A stretch of 64,000 nt of DNA from Desmodesmus armatus (Eukaryota > Chlorophyta > Chlorophyceae > Sphaeropleales > Scenedesmaceae). Numbering within the stretch: the first letter of the stretch is position 1; every line of letters starts with the position of its first letter. The position numbers and the translations under genes are program-made. Shown here in pieces: positions 46,214 to 57,576 of this stretch. The stretch lies in assembly GCA_007449985.2 (NCBI GenBank), contig VIIQ02000574.1:1054001-1118000 (forward strand), read 5' to 3'. The notes beneath the pieces are model-generated. The model saw only the letters and a program-made list of their open reading frames with translations. It did not search any database and was not told the DNA's origin.

Positions 46214-48218
46214 GTGGGGTCTTGCTGGCGGGGAGTTACAGCTGACAGCGTGCAGTATTGGAAACACTCTGCCGGCACGGCGCCTTGCACTTGTGCTGCA
46301 TGCCCCTGTACTTGTGTGTGCTGTCTGCCTGCACAGAGTGTGTTGCTGTTGGCAGTCACAACCGGGGCTGTGTGATGTGATATAGTAACACACGTGCATG
46401 GTGCATAGCATCCGCATGTCCACACCACTCGTGTGTGTGTCTACTGCATATGGTTTTGCCAATGTGACATGCACAAACCCTGAGTCAAGCGGGGGTTTGC
46501 ACATTAGCAGTGAGGCCAATGTCTTGGCCACCTTGACAAACAGGCGGTGTGGTTTGTCCTGTACACATAATGGCAAGCAGCTGCAGAAACTGCAGGCCAG
46601 GAGCTGCACTTGACCGTAAGGTCAGTGTGCCATTGACTGACTGCTTGTGTGGCTGTTTGACTGGAGTGACTGAGGTGAAAGGGACTGTGGCATCCACTGC
46701 GCAGTCATTATACTCTATTTATCATACCTTTCCCATAGGCACATCAGACGCAAATGTGAGTTGAGGAGGCTTGGGAAATGTGCAGGAACGCATGTGCAGA
46801 ATGGTGCAACTGCTAGAAGAAGGTGACCGCAGCTTCTGTTGTTGCTTGTGTGTTATTATTATTCCATTTACCCATTTATGACTCAGCTGGCCATGAGCTG
46901 GGGTGATTTCAGGCGGTTGTGTGTGATACATGATAGCTTTGCTGCACGCCCTGCCTTGTGACCCTTAGTCCACCCTCGTGTTGGCGAGGGCATGCACATG
47001 TGCCTGCCTGCCTGGCATGTACTGCTTGCATGTGGGCATTCATGGCGTGCATGGCATGTGCCGCCTGCCTGCTTGGCATACACCAGCAGCCCAAGGTTTG
47101 CACAGCAACTGTGCAAGGTGTTCTTGCAGCTTTGTGTTGGTCTTAGCAGCCAACCAGCTGTCAGATCGGCAAGACCTAGACATTCCTGCCCCATGTTGGG
47201 CCTTATCTCTGCCAGGCTGTAGTGAGCAGTACATAAACAATAGTCAGCATAGTGCTGGCTTGTCTGACATGCCGCATATGCTTTGATCTGTGTTACTGAC
47301 AGGTTTTGTGGCTACAACCGTGGGTGGCTGCTGGCATTGTTGTCAGATAGCTCCTGTACTGTAGTGTAGTGGGTGGCAGTCCTTAGGGGATGTGTGCGAC
47401 ACACATGCGAACTTGCGGACAGATACGTCCTGGGTTTGACGTGCTAGGTGTCAACTTGTCAATGTCACCGAGCAAGCTGGTGTGTGCCTGGGAGGAGGGG
47501 GGCCAGTGGGCCAGGCCACCTGGCTGCAGTTAGTGATTTGACTGTGGTGAATGGAGCCGTCAGCCAGCTGCCGTAGGTTGAACGATTAACCCACGAACTG
47601 CAGATACTAGCCGAAATTGTGTGCGCTGCTTGGCTGGCACCGCCCACTCAGTATGCTGCACCCTGGTTGCATCGATCTTTTTCTGAGGTTCCAATGAACG
47701 TTGGTCAGGTTGTGGTGTTTAGCTGCTGTAGTCAGGGGCTGTCTTCCGCACCCAATCAACTTGTTTGTTGTGCCTGCTAGTGTGCACACAGCCACTCTGT
47801 CATATCTTGCTGACAGATGCTGCTGATTTCAGTTCTGACTGTTGGTGTCATGGGTGGAGCCCTAATAAGCAACAATGCAGCACAATTATTTACTCAAAAT
47901 CATGAGCATGTGAGTGTGAGCATTTTCAAAGTCAGACTTGTTGTGAAGGTGGGCCAGGCTGTGATCAAGTCAAACTCTGTAATTAGTCCCTTCCAGTCAA
48001 AGGCCAGCACTGCTTTCACTTGCATTGTATTCTGATCTGTGTACAACACGCTCTGTCGAACTTTCGCAGTGATAGCGTATGCTGCTGTCCACAGATCAGT
48101 CGCAGGTGATCTAGCAGCCAAAAGGAACTCCAGCACACAACCGTTCCGTTTCACAACACACATACATCCTTACATCGCTACTCTAGACAAAGGGGCTTGC
48201 TGGACGTACAGCTTCAGC
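46214..48218. other. Intergenic, no gene supported
   Basis: About 2 kb between two plus-strand genes. No conserved or splice-consistent open frame was found. The only nearby TGTAA (47978-47982) is far from the upstream stop codon, so the 3' end of the secreted-protein gene is not located. Confidence 0.5.
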
Positions 48219-50289
48219 ATGCTGTCGGTACTGCTTCTGTTGCTTCTGGGCTGGAACCCCCTTGCTTCAGCAGTCCACCATCCTGGAGACTTCATACACA
48301 CATCTCGCAGGGGGCAATTCCTAAAAGTGAGTTGCTTGAGAAATCAAAGCAGGTTGAAGCAGTAGCCTGCCATGCAGCTCCTCAACTGCACCAACCAACT
48401 ATCACTGACATGTCCTTGCTGCTGTTGTTGCCTTTGCTGCTGGTGTGTGCAGCATCGCACACAGTGGCATGATCTAATAGAACATCACTGCCCGAGGTTT
48501 GGTCAGACTCGACTGGTGAGTGTGAGCAGCAGCATGCGGCAATGTGTTGATCAGAACCAGTGTCTGCTGAGCGGTGGCGTTGCTGGCATATGTCTCGGTG
48601 AGGGGCAGTGCTCAGGAGCAGTTGGGTGTGTATGTGCAGGTTGCAATCCCTATTCAGAAGCCAGGGGACCTGCAGGATGAGGTGACTGACTACCGGCTAC
48701 AGTTCTCGTTTGATGGTGGGTAGCAGTCAGGACAGACTCAGAGACTGTTTGTTGGTGGGTAGCAGTCAGGACAGAATCAGAGAGATAGCCACCTGGCTGG
48801 ATGTAGCTCGTCCCGAGGGACTGAGCATATCGTGCCCAGCTTGGTGCAGCATCGCCCAGCATCATCCTTGTTGAAGCAGATTGCCTGCTTGTAATTGGCA
48901 GCTGCAGCAGCTTGGGCCAACGCGTGGCTCAGCAACACATGGTGCTTTTGGCCCTCTTGCTGGTGCTGACACAGCCACCTGAGGCAGTGGGCCGCAGCGG
49001 CTGAGGTCTGCAGCAAGCAATATGTCCCTTCTGTTGCCTGATGCTGCAGGTGACCGCGTCCTCACCCCCTGGTTGACAGTTATGGGCAGAGGCGTTGATG
49101 GCATGCCGCTAGTGGAGGTGCAGCTGCGCAGGGCGGGGGATGAGCTCAAGGGGGTCAGGACACGGGTGAGCAGCAGCTCCAGCACCCAGCAGGACCTGTG
49201 TGGCCGCTGCACACGGCTCCCTGCTGCACTGCACACAGCCAGCAGCTGGTGCAGTCCTTGACAGCCGGGACTGGGGCTGCAGCCCTTGAATACACATGTC
49301 TTGGCCACCAATGCCCAGCTATCATCAGCAGCAGCAGCAGAAGACATGACGCGAAGCTCTTGTGCAGCACAAGCCAGCACATGACGGTGTCCCTAGGCTG
49401 GGCACCTTTTTGACGGCATTACGCAGGGCACCTTCGACAGCCATGCAGCTGTGCTGACCCCAACCAGCCGATGCATCCAGGCCCCTCACTCACTCACTCC
49501 TTCACTGCCTGCCTGTCCTGGCACTGTGTGTTGCACAGGTGTTGCCGCTACCAGATGAGCTGCTGCTGCAACATTCTGCACTCTATGACGAGTTCAAGAA
49601 TGAGACTCACTGGCCCAAGCATGTGCTGGTGCACTACCACTTCCGCAATGAGGGAGACATTGACTTCCAACAAGGCCTGTACGTGCTGACAGCACTAGGT
49701 GAGCGTGGACTAGTGCAGGCTCTCTGTCAAACACACCACCAGGTGCATGTGAGACAGGACTTTTCTAGATCAGGACCGTTCCAGATCTAGCAGCGCAGCA
49801 GGACTCTGGGCTGAGGTCATGGGTCAAGCAGCATGCAGCTGTTATTGGATAGCCATGTCAACACAGGTGTGCGTTTGTAGGCCATGTTGGATGCAATCGT
49901 GGTGTGATGCATGCTGTCAGCTGTGGAACTGTCCATGGGTTGTATGCTGAACATAAATGTCTTATGACTATTCTGGCAGCGAACAGGTAGGCAGCAAAGT
50001 CATTGGATGTACCCCACTGCAAGTGTGGCCCCGCGAACTTACCCACTCTGTATGTTGTGTGTCAAAGTTTTGTGTCTGCACTTGCCGGCTGCTGTGTGGT
50101 GCTGCAGGCATGACTGTGTTTGTGCTGCTCAGCATCAACACCCTGGCTGGTGTGCAGTCCAAGGTGGGGCAGCTGCTGAAGGACGTGGTGGGCTCAGACT
50201 ATGACCCACTAGCTGGACCAGAAGCTACCAATGGTGGGGGCTACCCGCAAGCATATGTACCCTTCAAAGGGGGGTCGCATGTAGAGTAG
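48219..50289 (+). CDS. Conserved endomembrane protein, signal peptide plus one C-terminal span
   Basis: Six exons fit in phase: 48219-48326, 48453-48515, 48640-48715, 49050-49165, 49539-49698 and 50108-50289 (234 residues). A signal peptide (MLSVLLLLLLGWNPLASA) is followed by SRRGQFLK and HRTQWHDLIEHHCPRFGQ, then a beta-rich lumenal region (TPWLTVMGRGVDGMPLVEV and HWPKHVLVHYHFRNEGDIDF). A single hydrophobic span (GLYVLTALGMTVFVLLSI) and a short cytosolic tail follow. The order and motifs resemble a land-plant family annotated only as transmembrane protein, which I recall as having the same TQW..., HCP and HWPKHVLV elements; this is recognition by memory, not by search. It is probably a type I protein of the ER or secretory pathway. 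Function is unknown. A TGTAA signal lies 58 bases after the stop. Confidence 0.75.
48716..48780 (+). repeat. 39-bp tandem duplication at a 5' splice site
   Basis: GTGGGTAGCAGTCAGGACAG starts at 48716 and recurs at 48755, with a few mismatches afterwards. The first copy begins exactly at the donor of exon 48640-48715, so the intron carries a duplicate of its own 5' end. Confidence 0.85.
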
Positions 50290-50346
50290 CAGCAGGATGG
50301 TGTTGCAGTGTGTTGGCTGGCGTCTGGTGCTGCAATGCACTGCCAG

Positions 50347-50351
50347 TGTAA
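50347..50351 (+). terminator. TGTAA polyadenylation signal (plus-strand gene ending 50289)
   Basis: TGTAA lies 58 bases past the stop codon. It faces a minus-strand signal 53 bases further on, so the two convergent transcripts must end almost touching. Confidence 0.65.
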
Positions 50352-50403
50352 CAATACAGTCAACGGTCCCAGGTATTCACCGCCATCAAACAAGCATGCA
50401 CCA

Positions 50404-50408
50404 TTACA
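50404..50408 (-). terminator. TGTAA polyadenylation signal (nucleoporin gene)
   Basis: TTACA on the plus strand is a minus-strand TGTAA, about 240 bases beyond the nucleoporin stop at 50644-50646. Confidence 0.55.
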
Positions 50409-50643
50409 CAGCACTGGCATTGCTGTGCGTGACACCGCATGACAGCTAGCTATCTGGTCAAGCCTGCACCCTGCCAGCAATGCTGAGTGGGCAAGTAGGC
50501 GGTTGCACCACAGGCAGCACACTCCCAGCAGCAGCAGCAGCAGTGAGGGCTGCAGCTGAGGGCTTTTGGTGGTGGCGACGGTGACAAGAATCACGTCACC
50601 TTGAATATCGTACAACACGAAACGGCACGGCAAACACGTCTGC

Positions 50644-53214
50644 TCAAGCCTGGGGCTTGTGCTGCTCCACTAGTGCTACAAACTCCCGTGCTGACTCTGC
50701 CGCCCCAAACCTCAGGATGCAGTTCTTGATCTGCAGCAGCAGCGACACAATGCAGCACACACACCATGAACACATCGGCGGTGGTTCTCTCACTACCAAC
50801 AGGGGCAGGAAAACACTGGCAAGTGAAGGACTCCGGGCTTCATTTTTCCGGGCTTCAATTCACAGCTGTCGCTGTGGTATGCAGGTCTTTGTCAGTGCTG
50901 AGCGGATCAGTCCACAGACCACCAATGCAGAAAGGTGGCAGCAAGAGCGTGCAGTAAGCAGCACCCCCCCAGCTTTGGTGAGGGTGCGCCATGCCTGAAT
51001 GCACGGAGGTGCTGTCCTAAGCTAGCAGGTGACCAATCCTTCTTTCACCAATGACAGCGAGAGCTTGCACAAGACATGTCTGACCGTCAGTGAGCAGGTG
51101 TGGAGAGCACCTGGATGCACACTCTCACTAGACGGCTTGAGGGCGGGGGAGGGGGGCGGTACTGCCACTCAACCCCCTATGAGGCCACTAAAAGCTGGCC
51201 TGGCCACCGCCGCCCATCGAGCCTCACCTCATACGTGACCACAGGCTCTGGCAGTCCTGTCTGCTCGTTCTTCTTTGTTGTGTATATGGTGTTGAGCAGG
51301 CCCATCATCACACGGTCACCCTTGCCTCCCTGCACCACCTGGGGCTTGTCCCTGGGCTTGATCGCATGAATCACGATCTGCTTGCCTTGCTGCAGCCACA
51401 AACACACAACACACACACAGTACTGAGCGATTACGTCACATACACAGTACAACAAAACGTTTCAACTGACGGCTTCACTCACCCGGCTGGCATTGTATTG
51501 GCAACGACTGTGGTGGCACTCAGTGTGCCTGAGTGTCGCCTGTCCCACTGGATGCTCAGATCCCGACAGATAGGGTTCATGAGCCTCATTAACCTGAGAG
51601 CGTATACCATTTACTGTGCTCATCAGTCATGCGCGCCCTGAGCTTTACTCACCCCTTCCAGGTTGAAGGCCACGTATGCCTTGCTGTCGCTGTTGTCTAT
51701 CCTGACAGAAGCCTGCCCCTTGCCCTTGCTGCGCCACTCGTAAGTACCCGTGTCATTCTTCATGGCCACTGACAGTACAGCCCTGTTGGTGAACAGCACG
51801 TTGAAGCGGCTGTCGGTCTGCACCGGCGTCCTCTCCTCCTGCTCCTCTGCATCATCACCATCTGCATCCGCCCCGCCACCAGCAGCAGCAGCACCACCAC
51901 CACCACCACCTGCAGGAGGGAGGGCGTGAGGGAGGGAGGGAAGAAGGGAGGGAGGGAAGGAGAGAAGGGGGAAGGGAGGGGCACAGGAATGGAGACAGAG
52001 GGTTAGGAAGGGAAAATTGAAAGGAGCAAGGGAGGGAGCAAATCAGGAGGGGTGCACCAGCACGGGAGGCAGCAACTATGCGGGCAAGACAGATGGACAG
52101 ACAGCCTCTCAACACACATCTGAGGAGGCAGGGGTGCGCCAGCACACAAAGGCAGACCAGGAGGACATACTGACTGCCCACACCCAGGGTACAACAGCCC
52201 TCCGCACAGGTGAACGCTTTCCGTTTCAGTTGATGCTAATATAAAGTTTTTTGCTGTGCGTACCCACGCCCTTATACCCAACTTCGGACTGTCTCAACTT
52301 TGGATGGTGGATGGATTGGCTGGATGCACACTCTGTGTCAACACACATGCATGGTGAGTGTCTGATACACTGCATGCTGACAGCAGGGCAGCCAGCATGC
52401 AACAAAAGCAAGACACATCCACATGCAGCAACCCTGTAAAGCACACGGACAGCCTCGTGTCGGCTGCTGCCACGCACCTGCAGCCTCAGCAGGCTTTGGG
52501 AAGTTGAACCCTGCAAAGCCGCCTGCTGTGCCGTTGGCACCACCCGCTGCTGCACCAGCACCAACCCCAAAAGAGATTGCTGTCGCACCAGCAGGTGTCC
52601 CGAATGTAGGAGCTGTCCCGGCCGAACCAAAGGAAACAGCAGGCATCCCCCCAAACGATATAGCAGGCTTGCTGCCGCTGCCGCCTTCAGCACCAGCACC
52701 TGCACCGCTGCCAAAGCCGAAGGATGGTGTGCTGCCGCTAGCAGCCCCCCCGCCGCTGCTGCTGACCCCAAAGTTGAAGCCTCCTGCTGCTGGGGTGCTG
52801 CTGCCGCCGCCAGCTGCAGCCGCACTGCTCGGGGTGCCGAACAGTAGCCCTGGGCTTGTGCCTCCCGCTGCTGCTGCTGGGGTGCCGCTGGTGCTGGTGT
52901 TGCCGCTGGCTGCGGCACTGCTGCTGCTGACACCAAAGCTGAAGGCACCTGCCTTCCCTTTGTCACCAGCACCAGCGCTGCTGCCGCCCCCTGCTGCTGC
53001 CGCTGCGCTGCTGCTAGCTGCACCAAAGCCGAAGGCTGGGCTGCTGCTGGCTGCTGCCCCCGACTGAGGCACGCCAAAGCTGAAGGCAGGCGGTGAGGCA
53101 CCGGCTGCTGCTGCCTTACCCGTGTCTGTGCCTTTGCTGGAATCCTTACTGCTTGTACCAAACCCACCAAATGTAGGCGTGCTGTCCTTCCCTGCTGCTG
53201 CATCACTGTCCTTG

Positions 53215-53246
<32 letters not shown>

Positions 53247-54553
53247 GGTTCCAAACGTGAAGGCACGAGGCTGGCTGGCTGCCTTGTCCGCCGCAGCATC
53301 TGCTGCGGCAGCTGGACCCCCTGCTGCTGGTGTGCCAAACGCTGAAGCAGCCGGCGTGCCAAAGGCATACACAGGGGGGCTGCTGCCGCCTGCACTCTTG
53401 GCTGCCTTGTCTGGCTCTGCTGTCACTGGGGTACCAAAGCCACCACTGGCAACACCAAACGAGAACCCACCAACACTCACGGGTGTCCCGCCTGCTGCTG
53501 CCGCATCTGCCCCCTTGCCCCCGTTGCCGCTGCCAAAGACGCTGCGCGTGCCCTGGCCTGCAGGGGTACCTTCCGGTGTGCCGGCATTGGATGCAGGCTG
53601 CTGCTGCAAGCTGAACTTTGGAGTGGGCATGTCGCTGCCACCAGGCGTGCCTGATGATGACTCAAAGCGGCCGAAGTTAGCTGGCGCTGGTGTGTGTCCT
53701 GCGTGTGCTGTATTGGGGCCAGGAGTGCCGTTGGCGGCCGCTGCTGCTGCGGGTGCGGGTGTGAGTGCTGAGCTGCTGTCTGCCCATGTGACCGACTTGC
53801 GGCCTGTGCTGCCGCCGGTGGTTGGTGCTGCGGACTTGTCCCTGCTGCCTGCTGCTGCTGCTGCCCCCACAGGAGTGCCGAACATGGTGTCTGGCACTGG
53901 GGTGGTCTGGTCACGCTGCCGGCTCAGCTGGGCATCTGCGACCAACAGGATGCGCAGATGGCATATGGGGCCCAGTGAGCAAGCAGCAACCTACTGTACC
54001 CTTGCATCTTTCAACCTTTCTGACCAGCCTGACTGTCCTCAAGGAAAGAAGACACCTACAAGCTCAAGCCACTTTGTATAACTCTGAAGCAAAGCAATTG
54101 TGTGCGTCTGCTTAGGTGCATTTGTCACACATTCACTTACCCTCCCCCACAATGTCCTTGAACTCCTCCAGCAGCTCTCCAACATACTCCTGGTAGTGCT
54201 GCACGCCGTCCACCCACAGCTGCGTGGTGCAGCTGACTGCTTGGCCCTTCACCCATCTGCAGACAAGCATCCAAGTGTCAGCTGCGAGCCTGGCACGACC
54301 ACAATACAGCGGCTGCTGTGTGGGCTGCTGCGGCCACTTACTCTGCAAACTGCTGGTTGAGGGACTTCAATCTGGCAGTGAATAGGCGCGCACGGTCACC
54401 AGGGATGGCCTCATGCCTCTGCAGCAGGAGAAACCGGTGTGTCGGCTGGGTTCATGGCACTGCTGTGTCTGCTGTGCTTGCAGAGCTTCGGCACAGGGTC
54501 ACCTTGGCAGTTACGGCTGGCGTCAGCTGTCCTGTAGCTCTACGTTTGCTCAT
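50644..54553 (-). CDS. NUP50: Nup50-like FG nucleoporin with C-terminal Ran-binding domain
   Basis: Seven exons fit in phase: 54553-54503, 54418-54342, 54256-54141, 53935-52478, 51909-51653, 51389-51228 and 50730-50644 (735 residues). It begins MSKRRATGQLTP, a short basic stretch like the importin-binding N-terminus of Nup50. A helical region follows (RARLFTARLKSLNQQFAEW, VQHYQEYVGELLEEFKDIV), then about 485 residues of FG repeats in one exon. Many are FGTP, FSFGV or FGFG motifs spaced by Ala/Ser/Gly. The end (about 590-735) is a RanBP1-type domain: RFNVLFTNRAVLSVA, TYEWRSKGKGQASVRID, GLLNTIYTTKKN and ILRFGAAESAREFVALVEQH. Nup50/Nup2 proteins sit at the nuclear basket and help release import cargo through Ran and importin alpha. 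The order N-motif, FG, RanBD matches this family. A DGDDAEEQEERT acidic linker precedes the RanBD. Confidence 0.88.
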
Positions 54554-54828
54554 GATCCTCCGCTCCTAGCTGCTGGGCGACGGAGAACTCAACTTTGCTG
54601 CTGTGGCTCCAGATCACTTGAATCGATTTCACAGCTGCGCGAGTTTGAAGGTTCTTGCAGCTGGTGATGATACTGAAAACAAGAAAAATGCTGCATCCTT
54701 GCTCTTGCCGCTGGGTAGCAGTTGCACACTCTGTTTTTGAAATGCAGCTGTCACCAGCCAGCAAGGGAAGTTCACCAGCAAGGTGCAGGGCCCCCCTTCC
54801 AGCGTGACAACCCATGCAAACCCATAAA

Positions 54829-54833
54829 TTACA
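54829..54833 (-). terminator. TGTAA polyadenylation signal of the PPR gene
   Basis: The minus-strand TGTAA lies only about 32 bases past the PPR stop codon at 54865-54867, about 275 bases upstream of the nucleoporin start on the same strand. Confidence 0.6.
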
Positions 54834-54864
54834 CACCCAAACCCATACAACTACAGCCAGCTCC

Positions 54865-56366
54865 TCAGCCCATAACTTTCCGCATGTATGAACGCCATTG
54901 CCGCTTCTTTGCTGTCAGGTCCCATGTGGTGTCATCGGGCTCCACATCATCATTTGCCATGCGGTCAATAACGTCCAGGGCACGGTCTGAGTCGTTGCTC
55001 TTGTAGCAGATCTCCAGCAATGCATTGTAGCTTGCTGCAGTCGGCACCAACAGGCAGAAAGGAGGGTTGGCAGGGGCAGCAACACCGCAGGGGGTTGCGA
55101 GCATATGTAAAAGTGCAGCTCACTAGCCGTCTGAAGCCCCACCATGCCTAATACTTGCGAGGCTCAGTCATGATGTGGTCTGCTGCCAACATGTCCAACC
55201 TTGACATAATCCCTGCTTCCTATCGCTCCTAAGCGCCCAGCCAACAGCACAGGCCCCCTGCGTGAAACCCCCCACTCACTTGCAGTGGGCTCGATGCCGT
55301 ATGTGTTCTTCATTGTGGTCAGCACGGTGTCTATACTCTGCCATGATGGTGGGCTTTGGCTGCCATAGCCGCGCAGCAACACAGCAAAGGTGACCTCATC
55401 AGGCTGCAGGAAATCACCTGCGGTACAGCAGCCAGCAGACCAGCAGACGTGCACACACGTCAGGTGAGTGCGGTGTGAGCAGGCAACCAGCTGCACGAAC
55501 TCAGCCTGCATTTGTAGTCCTGCACCCATTGTGCTGGCAGCACTCGAAGCCCCATGTCAAGCTCCTGCCGCTGTAGCAGGTGTTGGTGCTGGCACACCAC
55601 CAATTGCATGGTTCATCACAGCCTGAGCCACACACAACCTGAGCCACACACAGCAACACACAGCTGCACAATTCGCTCAAACAGACAAGCTGCTGTGGCA
55701 TCAGTGCATGAGAGTCTCTTCCTCCTGCTTCTGCTGCTGCTGCTGCTGCCTTGGTTTTCGCTGCCATATGCGCCGCGCTGTATCGCATACTTACCAAACA
55801 GCTGCTCAAACACGCTCTGTGCCATCTGCATGTCCCTGCTGCGTGTGCATGCAGCCAGCAGCGCCGTAGCTGCCTGTGTGTCAGGCTGTATGCCCAATGT
55901 TGCCAGGCTGGCCAGCTCCTGCACTGCCTCCTTGAACTTGCGCTGCTGGCCCAAAGTTTTGATGCGCCGTGTCACCTGCTGCCGCACCTCACGCTCACGA
56001 GTTGCAACATCCTGCTCCTCCTGATACAACCACGCAGGCACACAGGAACAGGCAAGGCAGCAGCAGCAGCAGCAGCAGCACCAGCAACAAGAGCCTGGGC
56101 AGAGCGTCCACATACAAACATGCAGCAGCAGGCTCACATGACATGTTGCAGAGCTCAGCAATCAGTTGCTTGTATTGTCATTGCATTTGTCCCACCTCTG
56201 CTTCACGCATCATGGCTTGCATGGTCACTGCACTCCTAGGCGCCAGCGCAGCAGCACATCTGCTGTTTGTTGAAGGCTGGCGACATCTGCTGCTGACAAA
56301 AGTATCCCGAGTCAGTGCTTGTGGACAGCATGCCGCATTGCTGTGGAGCAGGGCCCGTCCAAACAT
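54865..56366 (-). CDS. Small organelle pentatricopeptide repeat protein
   Basis: Four exons fit in phase: 56366-56196, 56020-55795, 55417-55280 and 55034-54865 (234 residues). The N-terminus (MFGRALLHSNAACC, rich in Arg, Ser and Ala, no acids for about 50 residues) is a plastid or mitochondrial transit peptide. A charged helix follows (EEQDVATREREVRQQVTRRI). The rest is a run of 35-residue PPR units: FKEAVQELASLATLGIQPD / TQAATALLAACTRSRDMQMA; LQPDEVTFAVLLRGYG; and TSYNALLEICYKSNDSDRAL, then VDPDD-like MANDDVEPDDTTW. PPR proteins bind single-stranded organelle RNA one base per repeat; with three to four repeats this one is short and may act with partners. It ends in a basic stretch (KKRQWRSYMRKVMG). 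The target is unknown. Confidence 0.85.
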
Positions 56367-56674
56367 GGGTACTGCTGCTGCTGCTGCTGCTGGGGTGAGT
56401 GGTGGGCAGCAATGGTACCGGACACCACAAGACTTGCAAGACAGTACAAATGCAACGTACAGAACTACTTAGTGCCCTGCATGCAGCATGGGCGAACCAA
56501 TTTTTGAGCGCGGACAAGCTTTAGTCATGTTTCGTCTGAGCGAATGCTGCTTTGTTGCCTTTGCGGCTGTCCAGCTAGCAACGCAGTCAATCTATTGTGT
56601 CTTGCTTGTACAGGAGCAGAGCAGCAGCAGACGTCTTTCGGTGGCTGTGTCGGTGTGCTAGTCGATCACGTTGC
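56367..56674. promoter_or_regulatory. Divergent promoter region, PPR / UMP synthase
   Basis: Only 308 bases separate the start codons of the minus-strand PPR gene and plus-strand UMP synthase gene, so the two are probably driven from a shared bidirectional region. A (CTG)5 run lies at about 56373-56390. Confidence 0.55.
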
Positions 56675-57541
56675 ATGCAGTTCTTTAAGAGGCGGGCTGC
56701 TTCATCATCACCCTCCACACAGCGATCCTTCACCAGCAGGCCGGCTGCCCCACAGTCAACTGCTGCCCACGCCCTTCCTCAAGACAGAAGCCCAGCCCCC
56801 AGCAGCAGCATGGGTCTGCTTGATCGTCTCAAGAGGGGTGGGGCCGCCCCTGGAGGCTCTTCATCAAGGCCAACTACCAGCTCTGTAGCCACCAGGGCTA
56901 CCACGGTGAGTGGTTGCAGCTGTTGTCATTCGAGGGGCTGCCAGCGTACAGGGCGGCTAAACCCCTGTTGGCAGCAAGGACTCCGCCTTCATCATGGCAA
57001 TCACTTGCAATAACGCATGCCTTATCCTCGTCGTCTTCCTATGGTGTGCTGTTGTGTGCTTCCTATTGTGTGCTGTTGTGTGCTGCAGAAGGACCCCATG
57101 ACCCAGCAGGAGATTGAGGAGCTTGTGCTGGCCCTCAATAAGATTGGGGTGAGCAAGGCAGCATGCTTTGTCGACAGCACCAGCAGGACACATGTACTAC
57201 AGACCAGTTGGATCTGAACTGTAGTGCCAGGCATAGACAGCCTGCGCTTCACCAATAGGGGTTGTGTCTGTGGAGCCAGCACCAAGTACTTGGGCCATGC
57301 GTGCAAGACCTTCCTCTGCTCGTTGGGTATGTGATCCCACAGCCTCACCCTTCACAACCACCGCCAGCATCATTCCAAGGGAACCATGGTGGTGTACTGA
57401 CAGCGGCCGTGTGCGTTTGTGTGCTGCAGGCTGTCAAGTTTGGCGAGTTTAAGCTGAAGAGTGGCCTGATGTCCCCCGTGTATGTGGACCTGCGCGTGAT
57501 CGTGTCATACCCTGACGTGCTGGAGCAGGTGAGACACACAC

Positions 57542-57576
<35 letters not shown>

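Noticed and set aside
52226..53395. 389-codon alternative minus-strand frame over the FG exon
   Set aside because: It is a shifted frame of the FG exon, Gln/Ala/Leu-rich with no FG pattern and no consistent splice phase.
52423..54081. Plus-strand Pro/Ala-rich open frames of 214 and 319 codons antisense to the nucleoporin
   Set aside because: The minus strand reads as a full FG nucleoporin with in-phase flanking exons; the plus frames are its GC-rich shadow.
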